A stretch of 23,657 nt of DNA from JAZDLO01 sp043801935 (GTDB taxonomy: Bacteria; Actinomycetota; Thermoleophilia; RBG-16-64-13), in the NCBI GenBank assembly GCA_043801935.1, contig JAZDLO010000021.1, positions 1 to 23,657 of the forward strand, given 5' to 3'. A model generated the notes under the pieces. The model saw only the letters and a program-made list of their open reading frames with translations. It did not search any database and had not been told where the DNA came from. Shown piece by piece: positions 14,698 through 22,463 of the stretch. Position numbers and translations under genes: made by a program. The stretch's first letter is position 1, and each line of letters opens with the position of its first letter.

Positions 14698-17600
14698 CTA
14701 ATCTCCGATAGCTGCATGATAGCTCTGCAGCGACCGCACCCGGCCGCGGGCGGCGCGGCGGGCGGCGATGCCTTTGGCCGCCGCCGTGGCCGCCGCCGTT
14801 GTTGTGATGTAGGGCACCTTGTGCCTGATGGCCGCTTTGCGGATGTACGAGTCATCGAACTCGCTCGACTTGCCGGCGGGAGTGTTCACCACCAGTTGGA
14901 TCTCACCGTTCTTGATGGCGTCCTCGATGTTGGGCCGGCCCTCGTGCAGCTTCAAGATCGGCTCCGCCGCCATGCCGTGCTCGGCGAGGAAGGCGTGGGT
15001 GCCCACCGTCGCCCGTATCTTGAAGCCCAGAGCATGGAATTCCTGCGCCGCCTCGAGCACGCGCTCGCGGTCCCGTTCCGCCACGGTGATGAGCACGGTG
15101 CCCTCGAGCGGTAGCCTCTGTTGGGCTGCTTCCTCCGCCTTGGCGAAGGCCAGACCGAAGGAGTCGGCCATACCCAGCACCTCGCCGGTGGAGCGCATCT
15201 CCGGCCCCAGCAACGGGTCGACCTCGGGGAACATGTTGAAGGGGAACACCGCCTCCTTGACGCCGAAATAGGGGACGGTCTTCGCCCGGAGACCAAGATC
15301 GGCCAGCTTGGCCCCCAACATCAACCGCGTGGCCAGGGCGGCCATCTGCAGGTTGCAGACTTTGGACACCAGCGGCACCGTGCGCGAGGCCCGGGGGTTG
15401 GCCTCCAAGACGTAGACCACGTCGTCGGAGATCGCATACTGCATGTTCATGAGTCCCACCACGCCCAGCTCGACGGCGATCTTCTTGGTGTACTCGCGGA
15501 TGATGGCCAGGTGCTTCTCGGCGATGGTGACGGGGGGGATGACGCAGGCAGAGTCGCCGGAGTGCACCCCCGCGTACTCGATATGCTCCATGACGGCGGG
15601 CACGAAGGCGTCGGTGCCGTCGGCCAAGGCGTCGGCCTCGCACTCCAAGGCGTTCTCCAGGAACTTATCGATGAGGATGGGCCGTTCGGGAGTGACGTCC
15701 ACGGCTGCGGCCATGTAGCGGGTGAGCATCTCCTCGTCATGGACGATCTCCATCCCCCGTCCGCCCAGCACGTAGCTGGGACGAAGTATGAGGGGATAAC
15801 CGATTCGTTCCGCCACTTCCCGGGCCTCGTCCACGGAGGTGGCCATCCCGGCGTCGGGCATGGGGATGCCTAGGCGCTCCATCATGCCCCGGAAACGCTC
15901 GCGGTCTTCGGCCAGGTCGATGGTGTCGGGCGAGGTCCCGATGATCGGCACGCCTGCCTGCTCCAGCTCGCGGGCGATATTGAGCGGCGTCTGGCCGCCG
16001 AATTGCACGATCACTCCCTGGGGACGTTCTTTCTCGTAGATGGCGAGCACGTCCTCGACCGTGAGCGGCTCGAAGTAGAGCTTGTCGGAGGTGTCGTAGT
16101 CGGTGGAGACCGTTTCGGGATTGCAGTTGACCATGATCGATTCGAAGCCGGCTTCGCGGAGAGCGAAGGCCGCATGGACGCAACAATAGTCGAATTCGAT
16201 GCCTTGGCCGATACGGTTGGGCCCGCCTCCCAGCACCATGATCTTCCGACGGTCGCTCACCGGGACCACGTCGGGGGCGTTGTACGTCGAGTAGTAGTAG
16301 GCGGCGTTCTCTACTCCGCTGACGGGGACGGGATGGTAGCCGTGCGCCAGGCCCAGAGCCAGGCGCTGTCCACGGATCTGGGCCTCGGGGATGCCAAGAA
16401 GCTTCGCCAGGTAGGCGTCGGCGAAGCCGGCCTTTTTGGCCCGCACCAGTAGCTCGTCGGGGAGCCCGGCTGCGGCGCCCGGGGTACCGACGGCGTCTGC
16501 GCCCGCACCCGCGCGCGCTCCGGCGGCGGGCATCCGGAAGGCGAGGATCTCTTCCTCCAGCTCCACCAGTTCCCGCATCTGCTCGATGAACCAGGGCTTG
16601 ATGTGGGTCCGGGCATAGAGAGCCTCAGTCGTGGCCCCCTTGCGCAGCGCCTCGTACATCATGAAGTGCCGCTCACTGGTGGGCTCGCTCAGCATGGCCA
16701 GGAGCTCCTCCAACGAACGGGTGTTGAAGTCCTTGGCGAAGCCAAGCCCGTGACGGCCGGTCTCAAGGGAACGGATAGCTTTTTGCAGCGATTCCTTGTA
16801 GTTCTTGCCGATAGACATGACCTCGCCCACCGCCCGCATCTGCGTCCCCAGCCGGTCCTGTGCGTCCCGGAACTTCTCGAACGCCCAGCGTGCGAACTTG
16901 ACCACCACGTAGTCGCCCGAGGGCGTGTACTTCTCCAGCGTACCGTCGCGCCAGTACGGTATCTCGTCCAGCGTCAGCCCCCCGGCCAAAAGGGAGCTCA
17001 CCATGGCGATCGGGAAACCGGTGGCCTTCGAAGCCAGAGCGGACGAACGAGAGGTGCGGGGGTTGATCTCGATCACCACCACCCGGCCCGTCTTCGGGTC
17101 GTGGGCGAACTGGATGTTGGTGCCGCCGATGACCTCGATGGCCTCCACTATGGCGTAGGAGTAGCGCTGCAGCTTGTCTTGTAGCTCAGGCGCGATGGTG
17201 AGCATGGGAGCAGTACAGTAGCTGTCGCCGGTGTGGACCCCCATGGCGTCGACGTTCTCGATAAAGCAGACGGTGATCATCTGGCTCTTGGCGTCACGGA
17301 CCACCTCCAGCTCGAGCTCCTCCCAGCCGAGCACCGATTCCTCCACCAACACCTGCCCCACGAGGCTCGCCCGGATGCCGCGCTCCACGATCACCTGTAG
17401 CTCTTCCCGGTTGTAGACGATGCCGCCGCCGGTGCCTCCCATGGTGTACGCGGGCCGGATGACTACCGGGTAACTCAATTCGGCGGCGACTCTCGCGGCC
17501 TCGTCCACCGAGTAGCAGATCTCGCTGCGAGGCATGTCGATGCCTAGACGGGTCATGGTCTCTTTGAACGCGAGGCGATCCTCTCCCCGCTCGATAGCGT

Positions 17601-17961
17601 CCGGGCCGACGCCGATGATGGTCACGCCGTACTCGGCGAGCACTCCTGAGCGGTGCAGCTCGGAGGAGAGGTTCAGGCCGGATTGACCGCCAAGATTGGG
17701 CAGGAGCGCGTCTGGTCTGGCCGCGGCGATGACCTCCGTCAGGGTCTCCAGATTCAGCGGCTCGATGTAGGTCTCGTCGGCCATGACCGGGTCGGTCATG
17801 ATGGTGGCCGGGTTGGAGTTCACCAGGACGATCTCGTAGCCGAGCCCCCGCAGCGCCTTGCATGCCTGCGTACCGGAGTAGTCGAACTCGCAGGCCTGAC
17901 CGATCACTATCGGTCCGGAGCCGATGATGAGGACCTTCCGGATATCCGCGCGCTTGGGCAT
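14698..17961 (-). CDS. carB: Carbamoyl-phosphate synthase large subunit
   Basis: CarB makes carbamoyl phosphate from bicarbonate, ammonia (supplied by CarA from glutamine) and two ATP, feeding pyrimidine and arginine synthesis. The 1087-residue length is normal. Domains in order are an N-terminal ATP-grasp half (SGPIVIGQACEFDYSGTQACKAL; glycine loop TMGGTGGGIVYN), an oligomerisation domain (about 400-550), a second ATP-grasp half (GGGPNRIGQGIEFDYCCVHA; VLGGRGMEIVHD) and a C-terminal MGS-like allosteric domain (about 940-1087). Oddities are an Ala/Gly-rich insert at about 476-500 and absence of the usual DTCAAEF motif before the AAYYYSTY segment. The ATG at 17961 follows AGAGGGGAGC. No carA or pyr gene is adjacent. 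Confidence 0.97.
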   Translation of the reverse strand: MPKRADIRKVLIIGSGPIVIGQACEFDYSGTQACKALRGLGYEIVLVNSNPATIMTDPVMADETYIEPLNLETLTEVIAAARPDALLPNLGGQSGLNLSSELHRSGVLAEYGVTIIGVGPDAIERGEDRLAFKETMTRLGIDMPRSEICYSVDEAARVAAELSYPVVIRPAYTMGGTGGGIVYNREELQVIVERGIRASLVGQVLVEESVLGWEELELEVVRDAKSQMITVCFIENVDAMGVHTGDSYCTAPMLTIAPELQDKLQRYSYAIVEAIEVIGGTNIQFAHDPKTGRVVVIEINPRTSRSSALASKATGFPIAMVSSLLAGGLTLDEIPYWRDGTLEKYTPSGDYVVVKFARWAFEKFRDAQDRLGTQMRAVGEVMSIGKNYKESLQKAIRSLETGRHGLGFAKDFNTRSLEELLAMLSEPTSERHFMMYEALRKGATTEALYARTHIKPWFIEQMRELVELEEEILAFRMPAAGARAGAGADAVGTPGAAAGLPDELLVRAKKAGFADAYLAKLLGIPEAQIRGQRLALGLAHGYHPVPVSGVENAAYYYSTYNAPDVVPVSDRRKIMVLGGGPNRIGQGIEFDYCCVHAAFALREAGFESIMVNCNPETVSTDYDTSDKLYFEPLTVEDVLAIYEKERPQGVIVQFGGQTPLNIARELEQAGVPIIGTSPDTIDLAEDRERFRGMMERLGIPMPDAGMATSVDEAREVAERIGYPLILRPSYVLGGRGMEIVHDEEMLTRYMAAAVDVTPERPILIDKFLENALECEADALADGTDAFVPAVMEHIEYAGVHSGDSACVIPPVTIAEKHLAIIREYTKKIAVELGVVGLMNMQYAISDDVVYVLEANPRASRTVPLVSKVCNLQMAALATRLMLGAKLADLGLRAKTVPYFGVKEAVFPFNMFPEVDPLLGPEMRSTGEVLGMADSFGLAFAKAEEAAQQRLPLEGTVLITVAERDRERVLEAAQEFHALGFKIRATVGTHAFLAEHGMAAEPILKLHEGRPNIEDAIKNGEIQLVVNTPAGKSSEFDDSYIRKAAIRHKVPYITTTAAATAAAKGIAARRAARGRVRSLQSYHAAIGD

Positions 17962-17976
17962 GAGAGCTCCCCTCTA

Positions 17977-18004
17977 GCGTCGATGGTCTCGCGTCGATGG
18001 CATC
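17977..18004. repeat. Tandem 14-bp repeat upstream of carB
   Basis: Two head-to-tail 14-bp units sharing GCGTCGATGG at their start agree at 12 of 14 positions. They lie 16 bases upstream of the carB start codon, next to the ribosome binding site, and would be within the carB leader. The role is unknown; chance duplication is possible. Confidence 0.55.
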
Positions 18005-18043
18005 GAACCGTGCGCGCATGGAGGCGCCGCGTTCCCGAGGCCG

Positions 18044-18049
18044 ATTGTA
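18044..18049 (-). promoter_or_regulatory. Candidate -10 box for carB
   Basis: On the minus strand the hexamer TACAAT lies about 83 bases upstream of the carB start and would give a leader of about 75 bases holding the tandem repeat. No convincing -35 hexamer is present at 16-18 bases, so this is tentative. Confidence 0.3.
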
Positions 18050-18188
18050 TCGTGGGTGGAAGCGGGGCGATACCGGAATAAGCGCGTGCACTGCACCATG
18101 TTCGCATACGGCCTTGGGGTTGATCGGCACTGGTGTAGACTATGGGCTGCTCGTACACGCGTTGCGCTCGACTCCAGGTCTGGCCCCA

Positions 18189-19937
18189 TTGAAGACGCTC
18201 GCCGCCGAACTCGCCTACTTCTTCAGAGGCCACGCGAAGAGAAACCTGAAGGTCCTCCTTCTCTACGTGGCCTTCTTGATCGTCCTCGTTCTTGCCTACG
18301 CCTTCCTCTTCCGGTACCTCATGTGGAGGCTCGAGGGCCGGGAGTATTCACTGATCACCGGTGTCTACTGGACCGTAACCGCCATGACCACCCTCGGTTT
18401 CGGCGACATCACCTTCTATAGCGAGTCGGGTCATGTCTTCTCCATGCTCGTCACCCTGTCTGGAGTGCTCTTCCTCCTCATCATCTTGCCCTTTGGCGCC
18501 ATCAGCCTCTTCATCGCACCGTGGATGGAGGAGCGTCTGCGCTACCGGCCCCGCCTCAGCCTGCCGGATGACGCTCGAGGGCATGTCATCATCTGCGGGT
18601 GGGACCCCGTCACCCGTACGGTGGCGCGCAACCTCCGGGCGACAGGTCTCTCCTACGTGATCGTCGAGAGTGACTATGAGCAGGTGGCCCGGCTTGACGA
18701 AGAAGGTGTCCAGGTCGTCTACGGGATCGCCACCGATGCTGTGGTACTGGAGCGAGTGAAGGTGGCACAAGCCCGGGCCCTCGTGGCCAACCTCAGCGAC
18801 ACCGACAACGCCAACCTGGTGCTCACTGTCCGCTCGCTCTGCGAAACACCGGTGGTAGCCGTGGTGACCGAAGCAGAGCGCGTGGATCTCATGGAGGCAG
18901 CCGGGGCCAACCAAGCGCTGGCGCTAAGAGATATCCTGGGAGGCTACTTGGCTGTGCGGGCCACTACGCGCGGAGCCATGTCGCACGTCGTCGATTCCCT
19001 CGGCGATCTCCTTTTCGCGGAGATACCCGCCCACGGCACACCCTTCACCGGCCTCACTCTGGCGGAAGCCTCGATACGCGAGGCTACGGGTGCCTCGGTC
19101 ATCGGGATCTGGGAGCGCGGCCGCTTCGCGCTGCCCCGGCCGGAGACTCGGATCACCGCGGGCATGGTCTTGCTGCTCGTCGGCACCCGACCCAGCCTGG
19201 AGACCCTCGAGCGCCTGGCGGGCGAGACCGCGGGGGATGATCTGGTCATCGTCATAGGCTATGGGACGGTAGGAAGATCGGCCGCAGGATACCTCGCACG
19301 CAACAACGTACCCCACATCCTGGTGGAGAAGGAGTTCGAGCGGATCAAGCCTATCGACGGGTGCGGACTGCCGGATCGGTCACAGGAAGACCTCGCCGGA
19401 GCGGGTGCCTCCCTGGTCCGCAAGGTCGTTGAGGGCGATGCCAGCCGGCGGGCAACCCTAGAGGAAGCCCGTATCCAGGAAGCCATGGGCGCCATCGTGA
19501 CCACAAACGATGACGGTACCAACGTGTTCCTGACCCTGGCCTGCCGTCAGCTCAACCCTCGTATCCGCATAGTCGCGCGCGCCAACCGGGAGGAGAACGT
19601 GTCCGAGATCTACGCGGCAGGGGCCGATTTCGTCGTGTCCTACTCCTCCGTGGGAGCCAGCATGCTGACAAATGCTATCGAGGGACGCAAGACCGTCTTC
19701 CTCACAGAAGGCGTGCACATCTTCTGGCGCGCCGTGCCCGGTTCCCTCAATGGGCTGACTCTGGCCCGCTCGCACATCCGCGCTCTTACGGGCGCCACCG
19801 TGATCGCCGTTCAAGAAGGGGATGCGGAGCCCGAGCTCGCCGTGGGGCCGGAAACCGTGCTGCGAGAGGGCACGACTTTGCTCATGGTCGGTAGCCCCAG
19901 CTCCGAGACTGCCCTTTCCGAGCATTTCCGCAGTTGA
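18189..19937 (+). CDS. Two-TM potassium channel with two RCK (TrkA) regulatory units
   Basis: With a TTG start at 18189 the product has 582 residues. It contains a membrane helix (about 20-46), a pore loop with selectivity filter TTLGFGD (67-73), and a second helix (about 84-110), then two RCK units, each a TrkA-N Rossmann domain followed by a TrkA-C domain. The first Rossmann loop reads GWDPVT (degenerate), while the second is the intact GYGTVG and carries an insert (KPIDGCGLPDRSQ) between beta strands. RCK domains gate K+ channels in response to nucleotides or ions. The frame is open back to 17997, but upstream sequence overlaps the carB promoter and lacks family similarity; TTG at 18162 is another option. 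No start has a strong ribosome site. Confidence 0.88.
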   Translation: MKTLAAELAYFFRGHAKRNLKVLLLYVAFLIVLVLAYAFLFRYLMWRLEGREYSLITGVYWTVTAMTTLGFGDITFYSESGHVFSMLVTLSGVLFLLIILPFGAISLFIAPWMEERLRYRPRLSLPDDARGHVIICGWDPVTRTVARNLRATGLSYVIVESDYEQVARLDEEGVQVVYGIATDAVVLERVKVAQARALVANLSDTDNANLVLTVRSLCETPVVAVVTEAERVDLMEAAGANQALALRDILGGYLAVRATTRGAMSHVVDSLGDLLFAEIPAHGTPFTGLTLAEASIREATGASVIGIWERGRFALPRPETRITAGMVLLLVGTRPSLETLERLAGETAGDDLVIVIGYGTVGRSAAGYLARNNVPHILVEKEFERIKPIDGCGLPDRSQEDLAGAGASLVRKVVEGDASRRATLEEARIQEAMGAIVTTNDDGTNVFLTLACRQLNPRIRIVARANREENVSEIYAAGADFVVSYSSVGASMLTNAIEGRKTVFLTEGVHIFWRAVPGSLNGLTLARSHIRALTGATVIAVQEGDAEPELAVGPETVLREGTTLLMVGSPSSETALSEHFRS

Positions 19938-20024
19938 CACGATCCTGCCCCTTCCGGACCTGCGTTCACTGCCCCTGGTATGCTGTCTAGCACTATGCCA
20001 TCTAGAAAAGGGAGTCTAGAACGC

Positions 20025-20366
20025 ATGAGGAAGCCGTGGAAAGTCCTGACGTTGGCGATCTGCCTGTTGTTCGTTCTGCCTTTGGCGCTCGCAGGCTGTG
20101 GAGGTGGAGAGGGCGGCGACGATGCGATCGTCGGCATCTGGACCGATGAGGGTGGAGTCATCGAGTATGAATTCAAGTCCGATGGCGTCCTGGTAGTCAG
20201 GTTCATGGGCGAAGAGGAGCAGAGCACGTACTCTGCCAAGGGCGGCAAGCTCTCTTCTCCCGACCCGGAAACCGGTGAGCTAAGCGATATCGACTACAGG
20301 GTCGACGGGGACAATCTCATCCTAAGCGCCGACGGCGAAGAGCAGACTTTCGCTAGGAAGAAGTAG
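20025..20366 (+). CDS. DUF5640-like lipoprotein
   Basis: The 113-residue product has a signal peptide ending in LAGC (Cys25), a Gly-rich linker, and a small beta-rich domain starting with IVGIWTDEGGVIEYEFKSDG, followed by YSAKGGKLSS and DGDNLILSADGEEQTF. This matches the lipocalin-like DUF5640 pattern of small extracytoplasmic lipoproteins. Function is unknown. The ATG at 20025 follows AGGGAG at about 10 bases; an upstream ATG at 19995 has no ribosome site. It lies 87 bases after the K+ channel gene on the same strand and converges with the FAD oxidoreductase gene 47 bases away. Confidence 0.8.
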   Translation: MRKPWKVLTLAICLLFVLPLALAGCGGGEGGDDAIVGIWTDEGGVIEYEFKSDGVLVVRFMGEEEQSTYSAKGGKLSSPDPETGELSDIDYRVDGDNLILSADGEEQTFARKK

Positions 20367-20413
20367 CCTGCACCGAGGCCGGGGCAAAAGGCTCATCCGC
20401 TCGTCTCACCTGT

Positions 20414-21877
20414 CTATCTGGATCCAGTCCCAAGATATTCCAATGCGTTCTCGCCTGCCATGCGCCCTGAGTTGACGGCGAAGCTCAGGGAGCCGCCGGT
20501 TGTGGACACCTCATAGGTATCACCGAGGAGGCCGCCTGCGCAACAACCGACCGCGTAGAGCCCAGGGATCACCTTGCGGTCCTTGTTCAACGCCTCTGTT
20601 CTATGATTGATCCTGATGCCCCCGTTTGTCATGAAGGCTGCCAAAGCGAGCCGTACCGCATAGAAATCTGGTTTTCTTATGGCCTGCAGGTAGGTTCTCT
20701 TCTTCCCAAAAACGAAATCATGATTCTCCTCCCAGCACGCGTTGTATTCATCTACCGTGGCCCGCAACGCCTCGTGATCCACGTCGATGCTTTCAGCCAG
20801 ACCCCTCAGAGAACTGCCCCGAAAGACCTTACCCTCTCTTTCGCCACGTTCTAATTCCCCATCGATATCTACGAGCGTCTGCGAAATGTCCCAGAACTCA
20901 CCCAACACGTAGTCAACGCCGTGCTCTTTCATGTGTGTCTTCGTGTCTTCATCAAAAATGCAAAACGCGGCGGCATTTGGTTGTCTTGCCAGAGCGTTTC
21001 CTGCCAACGGAAACTTCCAACAGATGGATTCATCACAGTATCTTTCCCCCAGCTGATTGACCCACAGGCGAGGTTGATAGCCTGCGACCAATAGCTGGGA
21101 GCTGAGCTCTTCCTCCGGAACAAGCACGATGTTTTGCATCACCCCTAGATCGTGAGGCTCTGCGCCAACGTCCCATGCCATCTGAATGGGACCCCCCGTC
21201 TGTTTCGACGGAACGACGGGCCGCGTGAAACCGGATTTGCAGTATTTTTCAACCCACTCCTTGTTGTCCTGATAGCCGCCCGAGGCGATGATGATCACTT
21301 CGGCCTTGGCACTAATGGTATTTGCGTCCCTGTCTTCTGCTACGACGCCGGCAGCCCGGCCTTCTTCCATTATCAGGCTCTTGACCGGCGTCTCAAGAAA
21401 TACCCGTATGTTCTCTTGTGCCTGCGCCTTCGCATAGAGGGGATCGACCAGCCCGTTCTTGGCGAACCCCGCAAACTGATGCCATACCCGAGGGGTAAAG
21501 GGCGATATTGCAAACAGGCCGCTGAATTCAGCTCCCAAGGATTCAAGCCAATCGATCGTGCCGCCCGATCGTTCCATGAAGGTCTTTACCAGCCGAGCAT
21601 TCGCAAGCCAGTGGGTTTCTTCCATGTGTACGTTGAAAGCTTCCTCTACGGTAAGGCCGACTTTGTGTATCTTCTGCATCTTGCTTTGGACGGCGAACAT
21701 CCCCTCGGCATGATTGGTCATGCCTCCACATTCAGGCATTTGCTCGAAGATGAGGACGGAAGCCCCGCCTAGGCTGAGCGTCAGCGCTGCACACAACCCC
21801 GAAGCACCGGCCCCGATCACAATGGCGTCGGCCTCCACGTCTCCTGTATGCCCCATGCCGGTCTTCGTGCTCTCCAT
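20414..21877 (-). CDS. FAD-dependent oxidoreductase of the fumarate-reductase flavoprotein/3-ketosteroid dehydrogenase group
   Basis: The 487-residue product has an N-terminal dinucleotide-binding motif GAGASGLCAAL (22-32) and FEQMPECGGMT, and a C-terminal FAD-binding end (GLYAVGCCAGGLLGDTYEVSTTGG, then SGRMAGENALEYL), the layout of the FAD_binding_2 superfamily. Members transfer hydride to or from C=C bonds, as in fumarate, urocanate or steroid reductases. No Tat or Sec signal, heme-binding domain or FMN-attachment domain is seen, so it is probably cytoplasmic. The electron donor and substrate are unknown. The ATG at 21877 follows GGGAGGAAG. Its base composition (about 47-53% GC in sampled lines) is lower than that of its neighbours, suggesting recent acquisition. 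Confidence 0.88.
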   Translation of the reverse strand: MESTKTGMGHTGDVEADAIVIGAGASGLCAALTLSLGGASVLIFEQMPECGGMTNHAEGMFAVQSKMQKIHKVGLTVEEAFNVHMEETHWLANARLVKTFMERSGGTIDWLESLGAEFSGLFAISPFTPRVWHQFAGFAKNGLVDPLYAKAQAQENIRVFLETPVKSLIMEEGRAAGVVAEDRDANTISAKAEVIIIASGGYQDNKEWVEKYCKSGFTRPVVPSKQTGGPIQMAWDVGAEPHDLGVMQNIVLVPEEELSSQLLVAGYQPRLWVNQLGERYCDESICWKFPLAGNALARQPNAAAFCIFDEDTKTHMKEHGVDYVLGEFWDISQTLVDIDGELERGEREGKVFRGSSLRGLAESIDVDHEALRATVDEYNACWEENHDFVFGKKRTYLQAIRKPDFYAVRLALAAFMTNGGIRINHRTEALNKDRKVIPGLYAVGCCAGGLLGDTYEVSTTGGSLSFAVNSGRMAGENALEYLGTGSR

Positions 21878-21976
21878 CTTCTTCCTCCCGTTATAGAGGG
21901 TTATCGCTCGACGACCCCGCGATACATATTCTCAAAGAATATCTGCAAGTCACCAGGCCTTCCGACATCCTTCAAT

Positions 21977-22342
21977 ATGGACGGATCCCTGTCCCCACTG
22001 CGTCCGGAAGATCATATTGGGGTAGAGTCTGCCTGCAAGAACGGGCGCGGAGGTTCAGCGATCGACTGGTTTGACATCCTCAAGTGGGTTCTCATCGTGC
22101 TGGCCGCCGGTTTCATCGCCCAGTTTGGAAAGCGGCTCGCCGATCACCTGGTCTCGCGCGCGCGACATCGCTCTGCGACGACCTCGTCCCCGCCGCCTCC
22201 CAGCCCGACAGGTGAAGAGACACGGGGGAACGGGTCAGGCCAAGCGAGTTCAGAACCGAGGAGCGCGGACGACCTCCACACAAAGACCGTGGCCAAGATA
22301 GCCAAGAAGGCGGCCAAGGCTGAGGTCAAGCGCCGCAAGTAG
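21977..22342 (+). CDS. Small single-TM protein with a basic tail
   Basis: From the ATG at 21977 the product has 121 residues: a polar N-terminus, one membrane helix (WFDILKWVLIVLAAGFIAQFG, about 30-50), a Ser/Pro/Gly-rich low-complexity stretch (about 64-96), and a Lys/Ala-rich C-terminus (VAKIAKKAAKAEVKRRK). I do not recognise a family. The start is uncertain: no good ribosome site precedes this ATG, while GGAGG at about 22050 precedes only an ATC codon. The gene diverges from the FAD oxidoreductase and converges with the binding-protein gene. It may be real because the frame has a coherent membrane helix and a clean stop before a hairpin, but it is small and unsupported by homology. Confidence 0.5.
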   Translation: MDGSLSPLRPEDHIGVESACKNGRGGSAIDWFDILKWVLIVLAAGFIAQFGKRLADHLVSRARHRSATTSSPPPPSPTGEETRGNGSGQASSEPRSADDLHTKTVAKIAKKAAKAEVKRRK

Positions 22343-22375
22343 ATCCTCTCTAACCGACGAAAAGTTCCGGACAAT

Positions 22376-22416
22376 AGGATCCGCACCCCGACGAGCTGCT
22401 CCGAGGTGCGGATCCT
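22376..22416. terminator. Bidirectional terminator-like hairpin between convergent genes
   Basis: AGGATCCGCACC pairs perfectly with GGTGCGGATCCT (12 bp) around a 17-base loop that can itself form a small GAG/CTC stem. It sits between the stop of the small membrane protein (+) and the stop of the binding-protein gene (-), where a shared terminator would be expected. U-tracts on either side are weak. Confidence 0.65.
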
Positions 22417-22463
22417 GTCCCTTGCCCCATGCTCGGCTACTCAGAACCGAGCCGCTGATAGTT

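Noticed and set aside
15121..15873. Plus-strand open frame of 250 codons within carB
   Set aside because: His/Gly/Asp-rich translation with no family features, antisense to carB.
17294..18130. Minus-strand open frame overlapping the start of carB in another frame
   Set aside because: Arg/Pro-rich shadow of the carB N-terminal region; no ribosome site or domain.
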